From a bacterium (GTDB lineage Bacteria > Planctomycetota > JAFGQW01): a stretch of DNA of 64,000 bases. The notes below the pieces were generated by a model. That model saw nothing but the letters and a program-made list of their open reading frames with translations, had not been told where the DNA came from and made no database searches. Both the position numbers and the translations under genes were made by a program. The stretch is taken from assembly GCA_030426805.1 (NCBI GenBank), contig JAUHXU010000003.1, forward strand, positions 310,001 to 374,000, in the 5' to 3' direction. This document shows positions 40,630 through 49,512 of the stretch, in pieces (within the stretch, counting starts at the first letter, position 1; every line of letters starts with the position of its first letter).

Positions 40630-42153
40630 CTACGCGCGCAGACGGAACGCGCGTTCGAAGCCGGCGGTGCGGTTGCGGATCGTCACCTCGATCGCGCCGG
40701 TCGCATCGCATGCGTATTCCTCTTCGATCACGACCTCGGTGCCGGCCGCGAGCCGATGCACCGGGCGGTTCGCGAGGTCCGCCGCCTCGGCCAACGACGG
40801 ATCGATCGGGAAGCGCACCTCGTCCCACGCGCTGACGTCCCCGGCCGGCGCGTCGCTCGCATCGATCTCGGTACACTCCAGGTAGCGGTAGTGGCCGACG
40901 TCGTGCGCGGCGCGATAGCGTCGTGCGTGGCGCAGCGGCTCCTCACCGGTCGCGGGCAGCGGCGTGTCCTTCGGGAAGATCGAGTCGAACACGATGCGCG
41001 CGCCGTCGTCGGCCTCCCGCCACACGCCGAAGTGGCGCGTGAAGCGCTCGGCCACCGCGACCGGCGCCGCGGTGTCGGTCGCGATCGCCAGCCCCACGGC
41101 CGTCGCCGCGAACGGATACGGCGAGCGCCGCACGCGACGCCCCCACCGCTTCTTCACCGCGCGCAGCACCGCCGGCAACCCGGTCGCACCACCGACGAGG
41201 TAGATCGCACCGACCGTCGCGTCAGCCCGCTCCACCGCGGCGTCGAGCGCGTCCATCGTGCGCGCGATCAGCGGCGCGACGCGCTCCTCGAACGCCTTGA
41301 CGCGCACGGTCGCGTCCGGCGCGTCGTCGATCGCGCGGCCCACGTCGATCGCGATCTTCCGGCTGTTCGCGTGGAGGCCTTCCTTGCGCTCACGGCACTC
41401 CGCGAGAAGCTCGGCCCGCGCCGCATCGTCGATCGGCGCGTCGATCCCCGCCTCCTCGAGCGCGAGCGCGAGGAGTGCATCGTCGAAGTCGTCGCCGCCG
41501 AGCCGCCCGATCCCCTCGCTCGCGATCACTTCGTAGGCGGATCCGTCGCCGACGCGAATCACCGACACGTCGAACGTGCCGCCGCCGAGGTCGTAGACCG
41601 CGAGTGCGTCGCCGCCGCGCCCGAGCGCTTTCTTGCCGAACCGTTGCACGAACTCGATGCCGGCCGCGCTCGGCTCGTTCAGGAGCCCCAGCACGACGAA
41701 CCCGGCGGCGCGGAACGCCTCGAGCGTCAGGAAGCGCTGGTTGGAGTTCGCGTTCGCCGGCACCGACACGAGCACCTCGATCGCCTCGTCGTCGTCCACG
41801 GTCGCGCTCGACGTGGCGACGACCGCCTCGCGCAGTGCGCGCAGGTAGCCGACGAGCACCTCGCCGACGGTCGTGCGTACCGCGCCGATCTCGACGACCG
41901 TGTCGACCGACGCCGCGGCGAGTTCGCGCTTGATCCCGCGCACGACCTGCCAGCCCGCCTCGCCGATCCGCCCCTCGGCATCGAATCCGAACCGGAGCGC
42001 CGCCGACGGATCGTCCGTCGGTGCGGCGACGTATGCCGGAAACCACTCCCGCACGCCGTCGTCGCCCGCGTCGAACGTGACGATCGGGAAATTGCCGCGG
42101 TCCGCGGCGGCGACGACGGTTCGCGTCGTGCCGAAATCGATGCCGAGTCGCAT
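40630..42153 (-). CDS. Hsp70 (DnaK)-family protein with shortened substrate domain
   Basis: 507 residues against about 640 for DnaK. The ATPase domain is clear: phosphate-1 motif 'LGIDFGTTRTVVAAADRGNF', 'VSVPANANSNQRFLTLEAFR', phosphate-2 'AVYDLGGGTFDVSVIRVGDG' and the adenosine motif 'AIYLVGGATGLPAVLRAVKK'. After about residue 370 a short beta-rich region replaces the usual peptide-binding domain and lid. A GGAGG ribosome site fixes the ATG. Such short Hsp70-like proteins are common in planctomycetes and actinobacteria and their clients are mostly unknown. No DnaJ or GrpE gene is adjacent. Confidence 0.88.
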   Translation of the reverse strand: MRLGIDFGTTRTVVAAADRGNFPIVTFDAGDDGVREWFPAYVAAPTDDPSAALRFGFDAEGRIGEAGWQVVRGIKRELAAASVDTVVEIGAVRTTVGEVLVGYLRALREAVVATSSATVDDDEAIEVLVSVPANANSNQRFLTLEAFRAAGFVVLGLLNEPSAAGIEFVQRFGKKALGRGGDALAVYDLGGGTFDVSVIRVGDGSAYEVIASEGIGRLGGDDFDDALLALALEEAGIDAPIDDAARAELLAECRERKEGLHANSRKIAIDVGRAIDDAPDATVRVKAFEERVAPLIARTMDALDAAVERADATVGAIYLVGGATGLPAVLRAVKKRWGRRVRRSPYPFAATAVGLAIATDTAAPVAVAERFTRHFGVWREADDGARIVFDSIFPKDTPLPATGEEPLRHARRYRAAHDVGHYRYLECTEIDASDAPAGDVSAWDEVRFPIDPSLAEAADLANRPVHRLAAGTEVVIEEEYACDATGAIEVTIRNRTAGFERAFRLRA

Positions 42154-42245
42154 TGGGGCCTCCTCCTCGTGCTCGCCTCCGAGGCCCTTGTAGACCGAGC
42201 GCGAACCGGGACAACCCCGATTCGCGACCCGATCCGCAACCCGCG

Positions 42246-43589
42246 TCAGCGCACGAGGTTCGCGCGCCGGGGGTAGATACCGCGCGGCTCGATCCGCACG
42301 TCGGCGCCCGCCGGAATCGTCACCGTCACGAGCGAGCCGTCGAACACGGCCGGCCCGCCGACGCGCTCCCGTCGGATCAGCTCGACGACGATCGGGCGGT
42401 CGGTCGGTCGGCGCTTCATCAGCGCGGCGAGCTCCTTCTCGCTCTCGACGAGCACGCCGCCGATCGCATGGACGTAGTCGCCTCGCCGGATGTCGAGTTC
42501 GAGCCCGGCCGGCGCCTTCACCCGTCCGACGATCGGCCAGTTCGGGTCGCGTTCGCTCTTCAGCGCGTGCACGAACGCGCGCCACTCCTCCGCGAGCGCG
42601 AGCGGCTCCTCCTTCACCGTGCGCGCGAAGATCTCCTCCGGCGTGCGCTTCACGCCGGCGCCGTTCATCTCGCGGAGGAACTTCATGTAGCGTTTGCGAC
42701 GCTTCCCGTCGGCGCCGTGCGTCATGAAGTAGGTGAAGCTCCACGACAGCGCGTAGAACTCCGCGCCGAAGTTCTCGTCGGGGCACGTCAGCACGTCGTA
42801 GAGCGTGTACTTCGGCACACCGTCGCGGCGCTGCCGGAGCAAGTGCTTCGCGAGACGCAGCCGAGGCGGTGGCAGGTAGTCGACGGCGACTTCGCGGGTC
42901 GTTCGCGAGTACGTGCAGCCCTCGAAGTAGGTCGCGAGCGCCTCGTTGATCCACAGCGGAAAGCGCGCGCCCGGCAGCATCGCCGCGACGAACTGGTGCG
43001 CACCCTCGTGGAACATCGCGCCGTAGAACTGGTCGGGCTCGGCGAGGTCGTAGTAGAGCACGAGCTTGGAGCCGCCGATGATGAAGCCCGGGTTCGTCCG
43101 CGGGCGCGGCTCGCCGCCGACCGCGTTCGCACGCGCGTAGCTCTCGTAGCCGAAGTGCAGGTTGATGAACTTCTTGTTCGCCGCCTTGCTCTTCACGCCG
43201 AAGTCGCTCTTGAAGACGCGCGTGTAGGCGCGGTAGAGCTCGTCGAGGAACGGTCGGATGTCGGCCTCGAACAGGTAGCGGGGCATGTCGGTCAGCACGC
43301 GGTAGTGCTTCGTGTCGAGCCGCCGTGCGTAGGCCCACCCGGACCCCTTGGCCTCGTCGCGCGCCCACCGCGCGAGCTTGCGCTTCATCGCCTTCGGGAA
43401 CCAGCGGCCCCGGTATTCGATGTAGCCGGCCGCCCGCGCGACGTCCGGCGTGACCCAGCCGCGTTTCGGGACGAAGACGTCGCCCGGCGTGGGCAGCGCA
43501 CCCTGGCCGGGGCCGCTTTGGGCGGCGACCGTGCCCGGCAGGAACGACGCGAGGAAGACGAAGAGGAGCGATCGGGGCACGCAGGGCAT
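42246..43589 (-). CDS. Exported DUF1570-like metallopeptidase with C-terminal PDZ-like domain
   Basis: 447 residues. Signal peptide (MPCVPRSLLFVFLASFLPGTVAA). The central domain carries 'AMFHEGAHQFVAAML', a gluzincin-type HExxH variant (HEGAH), with a downstream 'INEALATYFEG' supplying the likely third zinc ligand Glu. This is the pattern of DUF1570 proteins common in planctomycetes. 'GWVTPDVARAAGYIEYRGRW' at the N-terminus is a short repeat-like segment seen in such proteins. The C-terminal 'LDIRRGDYVHAIGGVLVESE' is PDZ-like. ATG at 43589 is chosen because it starts the signal peptide and has GGAG upstream. Confidence 0.82.
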   Translation of the reverse strand: MPCVPRSLLFVFLASFLPGTVAAQSGPGQGALPTPGDVFVPKRGWVTPDVARAAGYIEYRGRWFPKAMKRKLARWARDEAKGSGWAYARRLDTKHYRVLTDMPRYLFEADIRPFLDELYRAYTRVFKSDFGVKSKAANKKFINLHFGYESYARANAVGGEPRPRTNPGFIIGGSKLVLYYDLAEPDQFYGAMFHEGAHQFVAAMLPGARFPLWINEALATYFEGCTYSRTTREVAVDYLPPPRLRLAKHLLRQRRDGVPKYTLYDVLTCPDENFGAEFYALSWSFTYFMTHGADGKRRKRYMKFLREMNGAGVKRTPEEIFARTVKEEPLALAEEWRAFVHALKSERDPNWPIVGRVKAPAGLELDIRRGDYVHAIGGVLVESEKELAALMKRRPTDRPIVVELIRRERVGGPAVFDGSLVTVTIPAGADVRIEPRGIYPRRANLVR

Positions 43590-43740
43590 CGGACGGTCTC
43601 CGGCGGAGCCCGATCCTCGACGGCCGCCCCCGGCGACCCGACACCAACCACGTCGATTCCGCACCACCGCCTCGCCCGGGCGACACGGCTGTGCTAACTC
43701 GATCCCATACGAAACCCCGCGGTCGCACGAGGGAAGAAAA

Positions 43741-44316
43741 ATGGAAACCTACCCGGTTGTCGAAGACGGGCCGCTCTGCGCGCTGCTGAGCGATCCTGCC
43801 TTTCTCGCCGAGATCTTCCACCGCCCGGAGGATCGCCAGGCCGCCAAGCGCGCCGCCAAGCGACTGCCGCGCCGCGCCGGCGTCGGCAACGTGATCAAGA
43901 CCGAGCGCGACGACGTGATGGGCAAGGTCGTGCTGACGCTGCTCAAGACGCCCCACGGGCGCAATGCGCTGCACTACGAGCTGACCCGTCAGCTGGACGA
44001 CTACCAAAACGCGCCCGAGGACATGATCGCCCAGACGATCTTCCAGTCGCTCTCGGACGCGCAGGAGGCGTGGTTCAAGCCGCTCGAGGCCGAACTCGAG
44101 GAAGACGACGACGAACTGCGCTTCCTCACCGCGCGCGGGCTACGGGAGTACCTCGACGAGGAGGGCACGCCGACCGACCCGGAGAAGGCGCGCTGGCTCG
44201 CGGGAATCGTCGCTGCGTTCGCACTCGTGTCGCAGGAGGATCCGGAGGCGCTCGTCGAGGTGCTGACGAGCCGGGGCGAACCGTTCGCGTCGATGTTCGC
44301 CGAAGCGGACGAGTAG
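43741..44316 (+). CDS. Conserved-looking hypothetical cytoplasmic protein
   Basis: 191 residues, start ATG with GAGGGA nearby. No signal peptide or membrane segment. The N-terminal half is basic and helical (DRQAAKRAAKRLPRRAGVGN); the C-terminal half is strongly acidic (LEAELEEDDDELRFLTARGL) and ends in 'EPFASMFAEADE'. I recognise no family. It is convergent with the next gene, and a short hairpin (CGGCG/CGCCG, 44327-44340) between the stops could end both transcripts. The balanced codon use and clean start make it a real gene. Confidence 0.65.
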   Translation: METYPVVEDGPLCALLSDPAFLAEIFHRPEDRQAAKRAAKRLPRRAGVGNVIKTERDDVMGKVVLTLLKTPHGRNALHYELTRQLDDYQNAPEDMIAQTIFQSLSDAQEAWFKPLEAELEEDDDELRFLTARGLREYLDEEGTPTDPEKARWLAGIVAAFALVSQEDPEALVEVLTSRGEPFASMFAEADE

Positions 44317-44340
44317 CCGGGCGGGTCGGCGGAGTCGCCG

Positions 44341-44835
44341 CTAGCCGAGCGCCGAACGGAGCGCGTCGAGCGCCTTCTGCTCGTCCTTGCTGACGCGCTT
44401 GCCGCCGAGCCCGATCACCTTCAACAGGCCGCCCTCACGAGCGGCCTCGGCGACCTGCTGGCCGATGTCGAGCAGCCACCGCTTGAACTCCGCCGCCTCG
44501 GCGGCGTCGCCCTTCGCCTCGAGCACGCCGCGGACGAAGCCCGCCTGCGCGATCGCTCGTTGCAGCACGGCGGAGGGCTCCTCGGCGAGGTGCGACTCCG
44601 CGAGGTCGAGGGCGCCCTTCTCGAGGTCCTTCACCCGGGCGGCGACGACGGCACCGACCAGTTCGTTCTCCGGGTGCTCGGATCCGCCGGCGAAGAGCGC
44701 CTTCACGAGCGCGTGCGCCTCTTTCAGCGTGTCGGCCCCACTCTCGCCGGCGACCATCACGGCCGCGCCGACGAGCGTCGGAATCTCGGTCAGGGCCGCC
44801 CACTCTTCGGGCGTGTAGTTCGCTTGCTCGGTCAT
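44341..44835 (-). CDS. Hypothetical all-helical protein
   Basis: 164 residues from an ATG with GGGAG upstream. The N-terminus 'YTPEEWAALTEIPTLVGAAV' followed by MVA is a pattern I associate with a widespread uncharacterised helical family. The rest is Ala-rich helix ('LQRAIAQAGFVRGVLEAKGD') with a basic C-terminal turn 'GLGGKRVSKDEQKALDALRS'. No transmembrane segment or catalytic motif is visible. It lies directly upstream of nothing on its strand except the L33 gene 70 bases before its start, so co-transcription with rpmG is possible. Confidence 0.6.
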   Translation of the reverse strand: MTEQANYTPEEWAALTEIPTLVGAAVMVAGESGADTLKEAHALVKALFAGGSEHPENELVGAVVAARVKDLEKGALDLAESHLAEEPSAVLQRAIAQAGFVRGVLEAKGDAAEAAEFKRWLLDIGQQVAEAAREGGLLKVIGLGGKRVSKDEQKALDALRSALG

Positions 44836-44905
44836 GCTCTCGCTCCCGGCTGCGCCACGCACGGATCGGCCGCCGGGCGGCGGTCAACCGAGCGCGCGAA
44901 GGCGT

Positions 44906-45079
44906 CTACTTGATCTTCTTCTCTTTGAAGAGCACGTGCTTGCGGGCGACCGGGTCGTACTTCTTCAGCTCGAGCTTGCCCTCGGTGTTCCGGCGGTTCT
45001 TCTGCGTCGTGTAGAAGAACCCGGTGCCGGCAGTGCTCTCCATCTTGATCAGGAGGCGGGGGCCGTCTTTCTTCGCCAT
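44906..45079 (-). CDS. rpmG: 50S ribosomal protein L33
   Basis: 57 residues: starts '[20 protein letters not shown]', continues '[20 protein letters not shown]' and ends '[17 protein letters not shown]', the standard L33 pattern. It has no Cys, so it is the zinc-independent (C-minus) form. L33 sits near the exit site of the large subunit. AAGGA eight bases upstream supports the ATG. It is often followed by secE/nusG or located with rpmB; neither is present here. Confidence 0.96.
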   Translation of the reverse strand: MAKKDGPRLLIKMESTAGTGFFYTTQKNRRNTEGKLELKKYDPVARKHVLFKEKKIK

Positions 45080-45179
45080 CTCGGAAGTCCTTTTCAGGGC
45101 GTGTCTTGCGTCACCGGCCGGGTCGGGCGGCGACGGGCCTGAACGACTAGGCCCCGCGGGGCCTTCCGGCAAGGAGAAA

Positions 45180-46124
45180 TCAGGCCGAGTCGGCCGGGAG
45201 CCGGGCGGCTCGTCGCCCGCCCCGAACGACGATCCCGACCCCGGTCAGCACGACCGCTGCACCGACGAGATCGACCGGCGACGGGCGCGTGCCGAGCAGC
45301 ACGAACGCGAACAGGAACGTCAGCGGCGTGTTCAGGAAGACCGTGAACCCGACCGTGCTCGCCGGCAGGTGCTTGAGCAGCCAGTTCCAAAGCGGAAAGG
45401 CGAGGACGGCCGACGGAACGACGAGGTAGCCGACGATGCCCCACTGCGACGCGGTCAGCCCGCGGGCCCGCCCCCACAGGTCCGCGTCGACGAAGAGCCA
45501 CAGCGGCAGTCCGGTCAGACTGAGCGCGACGAAGAGCACGAGCACGGGGCTCTCGCGGACGAGCATCGGCTTGAGCACGGTCGAGTAGACCGACCAGCAC
45601 GCCGGCGCCCCGAGCGCGATCACGATCAGCAGCGCGTACGACGCGCGCCCCGGCCCGAGGTCCTTCGCGCTCGCGACGATCACGAGGCCGACCGCCGCGA
45701 CGACGAAGCCGACGACCTTCGCGGGACCGATCCGCTCCCCGAGAAACGTCGACCCGAGCACCATCATGAACAGCGGCGCGGCCGCGGTGCTGAGCGCCGC
45801 GATCGCCGGCGGCACGCCGTGTTGCTGCGCGTAGTAGAGAAAGACGTTGTAGCCCGGCACCATCATCGCCGCGAGCACGAACACGCGCACCGGGTGGCGC
45901 CGGAGCAGTGCGATCGACTCGCGCCCGCGCACACCGAACGCATACGCTGCGGTGCACAACGCGATCAGCCCGTAGCGGACGACGATCATCTCCCACCAGT
46001 CGAAGACACCCCCGGGGACGCCCGGCTTCACGAGCAACCGGTCGATGCCGAGAAACGCGCAGCTCCACAGCGAGAAGAGCGCGAGCGTCACCGCCGCGAG
46101 GAGCCAGCCGGAAGGGCGCGTCAC
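45180..46124 (-). CDS. EamA/DMT family transporter
   Basis: 314 residues with ten predicted membrane helices in two five-helix halves, each an EamA domain ('[20 protein letters not shown]' in the first, '[20 protein letters not shown]' in the second, the typical end-of-helix-4 segments). These proteins export amino acids, nucleosides or other metabolites; the substrate cannot be told. The GTG start overlaps the stop of the upstream carboxypeptidase-regulatory-domain gene (GTGA), so the two are co-translated, an unexplained pairing. Confidence 0.9.
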   Translation of the reverse strand: MTRPSGWLLAAVTLALFSLWSCAFLGIDRLLVKPGVPGGVFDWWEMIVVRYGLIALCTAAYAFGVRGRESIALLRRHPVRVFVLAAMMVPGYNVFLYYAQQHGVPPAIAALSTAAAPLFMMVLGSTFLGERIGPAKVVGFVVAAVGLVIVASAKDLGPGRASYALLIVIALGAPACWSVYSTVLKPMLVRESPVLVLFVALSLTGLPLWLFVDADLWGRARGLTASQWGIVGYLVVPSAVLAFPLWNWLLKHLPASTVGFTVFLNTPLTFLFAFVLLGTRPSPVDLVGAAVVLTGVGIVVRGGRRAARLPADSA

Positions 46125-48718
46125 CGCAGGCGCAGCGTGACGGTGTGGGTCGACTCGAGGCCGACGTCGACGTCCGCTTCGGCGTAGCCCTCGGGCGCCG
46201 AGACCGAGACGCGATAGCGGCCGGGTGGCAGATCCGTCTGCGTGTATTGGCCGGTCGCGTCGGTCAGCGGCGCGCGTCGCACCGAGCGCCCACGACGTCC
46301 CGTGAAGGGCGACACGGCCGGTCGACCCTTGCGCCGCATGGACACGCGCGCCCGCTCGACCGGGCGATCGCCGGCGAGGACCGTCACGTGCAACGTCGCG
46401 CCGCGTTCGCGCAGACGGATGTCCTGCGGCGGAAGGTCCTCGGTGACGTGCACGGTTCGCTCGACACCGACGCCGTCGCCGTGCGCAACGTCGATACGCA
46501 CCTGCTCGCGGCGCAGCCCGTCGATCCGAAACGCGCCGTCGTCATCGGTGAAGGCGTGCGCGATCACCCCGCCCGGCGCAGCGACGCGCGACACGGTCAC
46601 CTGCGCGCGCGTGAGCAACTCCCCTTCGGGCGAGAACACGACGCCCTCGATCGCTAGCCCCATCGCGACGGACAACTCGATCGGCGGCGGCTCGACACCG
46701 GGCTCGACGCGCAGTTCGACGACGTCGGACACGCCACCGCTGCGGGTCGTCGCGACCACCCCGATCGTACCGGCCGGCACGCCGTCGATCGTGAAGCGGC
46801 CCTGACGATCGCTGAACGTCTTGGCGGGCCCCCCCGCGGCACCGACGACGGCGATCCTGAACTGGCCGATCGGGTGGCCCGTCACGCGATGGTGAACGAC
46901 GCCGCGGATGGCACCGGAGTTGCGCACCAAACGGAGAACGACGCCGTCCGTTCCCGCGCGCGCAAAGGTCGGGCGCGACGACGCCGTGTGGTGTCGGTCG
47001 GAGAAGCACCTCACCCGGTAGCGACCGGCGGCGAGATTGTCGATCGTGAATCGACCGGCGGCATCGGTCTGCGCGTGCCCGAGTCCGAGGCCGGGGTCGG
47101 CGCCGACCCGTGACGCGCGCACGTGTATCTTCGGCACCGGCGCGCCGAGGTCGTCCTCGATGCGGCCGGCGATCGAGACGCCGCGCGAGAGGCGCACGTC
47201 GACACCGGTGATCACGCGCGGCGCATCGACGACTTGCGTCCGCTCGACGGGCGCGAACCCGCTCGCCTGGACGATCAGCGTCATCGAACCGGTCGGTACC
47301 CGCTCGAGCCGGTAGGTCCCGTCCTGCGCCGTCTGCGCGGTCGCGACCGGCAGCGGGACCGACGCGCGGATCCGGACGGCCGCCTGGGCGACCGGCACGC
47401 CGTCGGGATCGGTCACACGGCCCACGAGACTCGCGGTCGGCGGGATCGTGACGCGCACCTCGCGCGTGTCGCCGGCCGCGACGGTGAACGCGTCGGACTC
47501 GCCGACCTTGCGCATGTGCCATACCGCGTAGACCCGCAGCGCGCGACCGGCGGCGACCCCGTCGAGCGAGAACGTGCCGTCCTCGCGGACGACGACACCC
47601 CGACGCCCACCGAACACCGGTCCGTCCAACCCGTCCGGCCTCGCGACGACGCGCAACTTCTCCGGCAGCGACGCACCGCCTGCATCGACGACGGTACCGG
47701 TCACGATCGCCCCGGGGTCCAGCTCGACGACGCACGGGCGCTCGCGCGTGCCCCGGTCCTCCGCCGGGTCGAGCCGCTTCGACACGTACCCCTTCGCGAC
47801 GGCGCGCCCCCACCCGCGGAGCCCGCTCTCGATCGTGAAGCGCCCGTCGGCGTCGACCGGCGTGATCACCTCACCGCGCGCCCAGTGATCGATCCGCGCC
47901 GTCGGAATCGGTGCGCCGGTGACCGCGTCGCGCACGATGCCGTGGAACGCAGGCCGCCGCGCGATCGAAAACTCGACAGCCGATTCGACGCCCGCCTCGA
48001 CGGTCACCGCCCCGGTCCCGTGGTGCTCCCGGCCGACCCGAACCGACGACGCGAGCAACCCGGGCTTCAGGCGCTCGAGGTAGAACCCGCCGTCGGGTCC
48101 GGTCGTCGCGGTCGCCTCCGGCGCACCGCGCCCGTAGAGGCGCACCGTCGCGCCGTCGATCGGCTTGCCCGTGCGCTTGTCGAGCACGCGACCACGCACG
48201 GCCCCACCGAGGCCGATCGTCAGGTCACACGAGACGTCGGGTTCGGCGACCGCGACCGCGCCGTGGTAGCGCGGATGCGTGCACGTGACGCGGAATCGTC
48301 GCGCGCCGTCGGCCGCGACGCCCTCGAAGCGAAACCCGCCGTCGGGTCCGGTCACGCCCTCGCCGAGCGGCTCCCCGCTGGAGACGAACCCGCCGAGCGG
48401 CGCGACGACGACGCGCGCACCGACGACCGGGGTGTTCGCGGCGTCCCGAACGACGCCGAACAGCGAGCACGTCTCGCCGGTCGGCTCGGGCGCCGCATCG
48501 GGACGGTCCGGATCCCGCGTCGCCGGCGCAGCGGCCGGCACCGTTCTCGGCGTCGGTGCCCGCTCGGGCTCGACCGGCTTCGGCGGCGAGTCGTGCGAGT
48601 GCGCCGGAGCCGGCACCGGCGCGGGCGGTTGCCCCCCGTCGGCCCCTTGGAGCACGCCGTACAGCACGATGGCCACCGCGACGCTCGCGATGACCATCCC
48701 TGCTGCGGCGACGCGCAT
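46121..48718 (-). CDS. Large exported protein of repeated carboxypeptidase-regulatory-like domains
   Basis: 865 residues. An N-terminal membrane anchor (VAAAGMVIASVAVAIVLYGV) is followed by a Pro-rich linker and about eight Ig-like carboxypeptidase regulatory domains. Each has the pattern 'GxVxD..G.PV.GA.V.....G.......T..DG.F....L..G' (for example 'FGVVRDAANTPVVGARVVVA' and 'VRGRVLDKRTGKPIDGATVR'). These beta-sandwich domains serve in adhesion or as structural stalks. GTG at 48721 is an alternative start. It sits between the peroxiredoxin gene (10 bases upstream) and the EamA transporter gene. Confidence 0.82.
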   Translation of the reverse strand: MRVAAAGMVIASVAVAIVLYGVLQGADGGQPPAPVPAPAHSHDSPPKPVEPERAPTPRTVPAAAPATRDPDRPDAAPEPTGETCSLFGVVRDAANTPVVGARVVVAPLGGFVSSGEPLGEGVTGPDGGFRFEGVAADGARRFRVTCTHPRYHGAVAVAEPDVSCDLTIGLGGAVRGRVLDKRTGKPIDGATVRLYGRGAPEATATTGPDGGFYLERLKPGLLASSVRVGREHHGTGAVTVEAGVESAVEFSIARRPAFHGIVRDAVTGAPIPTARIDHWARGEVITPVDADGRFTIESGLRGWGRAVAKGYVSKRLDPAEDRGTRERPCVVELDPGAIVTGTVVDAGGASLPEKLRVVARPDGLDGPVFGGRRGVVVREDGTFSLDGVAAGRALRVYAVWHMRKVGESDAFTVAAGDTREVRVTIPPTASLVGRVTDPDGVPVAQAAVRIRASVPLPVATAQTAQDGTYRLERVPTGSMTLIVQASGFAPVERTQVVDAPRVITGVDVRLSRGVSIAGRIEDDLGAPVPKIHVRASRVGADPGLGLGHAQTDAAGRFTIDNLAAGRYRVRCFSDRHHTASSRPTFARAGTDGVVLRLVRNSGAIRGVVHHRVTGHPIGQFRIAVVGAAGGPAKTFSDRQGRFTIDGVPAGTIGVVATTRSGGVSDVVELRVEPGVEPPPIELSVAMGLAIEGVVFSPEGELLTRAQVTVSRVAAPGGVIAHAFTDDDGAFRIDGLRREQVRIDVAHGDGVGVERTVHVTEDLPPQDIRLRERGATLHVTVLAGDRPVERARVSMRRKGRPAVSPFTGRRGRSVRRAPLTDATGQYTQTDLPPGRYRVSVSAPEGYAEADVDVGLESTHTVTLRLR

Positions 48719-48728
48719 CACGCGGCGC

Positions 48729-49391
48729 TCAGAGCGACTTCTTGTTCAGATAGAAGTCGAGCTTCTCGTAGCTCTCGTTCGTCTTGCGCTCCTCGACGTC
48801 GGCGACCGTCTTCGGCGGCGGCACGATCACCTTGTCACCCGGCTTCCAGTTGACCGGCATCGCGACCGCGTGCTTGTCGCTCGTCTGCAGACCGTCGATC
48901 AGGCGCAGCAGCTCGTCGACGTTGCGGCCGACGTTGAGCGGATAGTAGACCGTCGCACGAATCGTGTGCTTCGGATCGATGATGAACACCGCGCGCACGG
49001 TCACCGTCGACGACTCGCCGGGGTGGATCATGCCGTACTTCGACGCGACCTTCGTGTCGAGGTCGGCGATCATCGGAAACGGAATCGCCGTGTCGCAGAT
49101 CTTGCCGAGGTTCTCGCACCACGCGAGGTGGCTGTGAATCGAGTCGATCGACAGGCCGATCAGCTTCACGTTGCGCTCGGCGAACTCGTCCTGGCGCTTC
49201 GCGAGCGCGACCAGCTCGGTCGAGCAGACCGGCGTGAAGTCGGCGGGATGGCTGAAGAGCATCGCCCAGTCGCCGCCCTGCCAGTCGTGGAACGAAACCT
49301 CGCCGTGGGTCGTCACCGCGGTGAAGTCCGGTGCCGGGTCGCCGAGGCGCGGCATCGGCGTGCGCGCGGGCGTCGCTTCGGATGTACTCAT
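48729..49391 (-). CDS. 1-Cys peroxiredoxin (Prx6/AhpC-TSA type)
   Basis: 220 residues, the length of Prx6-type enzymes. The active-site motif 'SHPADFTPVCSTELVALAKR' has Pro, Thr and the peroxidatic Cys (about 55). 'GLSIDSIHSHLAWCENLGKI' and 'RAVFIIDPKHTIRATVYYPL' match, and the extended C-terminal dimer domain 'AVAMPVNWKPGDKVIVPPPK' is present. It reduces hydrogen peroxide and organic hydroperoxides in the cytoplasm. No reductase partner is adjacent. The start is ATG. Confidence 0.95.
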   Translation of the reverse strand: MSTSEATPARTPMPRLGDPAPDFTAVTTHGEVSFHDWQGGDWAMLFSHPADFTPVCSTELVALAKRQDEFAERNVKLIGLSIDSIHSHLAWCENLGKICDTAIPFPMIADLDTKVASKYGMIHPGESSTVTVRAVFIIDPKHTIRATVYYPLNVGRNVDELLRLIDGLQTSDKHAVAMPVNWKPGDKVIVPPPKTVADVEERKTNESYEKLDFYLNKKSL

Positions 49392-49499
49392 GGGTTCCCT
49401 TTCGCATTGTGCCGGCGGGGGTCACGTCCGACGCCCGCAGCCGGTGGAATCGTGACGCGTTTTGACCGAGATGTCGAGCGTGGACCCGAACCCCGTTGT

Positions 49500-49505
49500 T
49501 AGACT
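49500..49505 (+). promoter_or_regulatory. Candidate -10 element placed for a leaderless transcript
   Basis: TAGACT ends seven bases before the ATG of the DUF6786-like lipoprotein, and no ribosome site is visible. No -35 hexamer is clear. Confidence 0.3.
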
Positions 49506-49512
49506 CGCGCCC

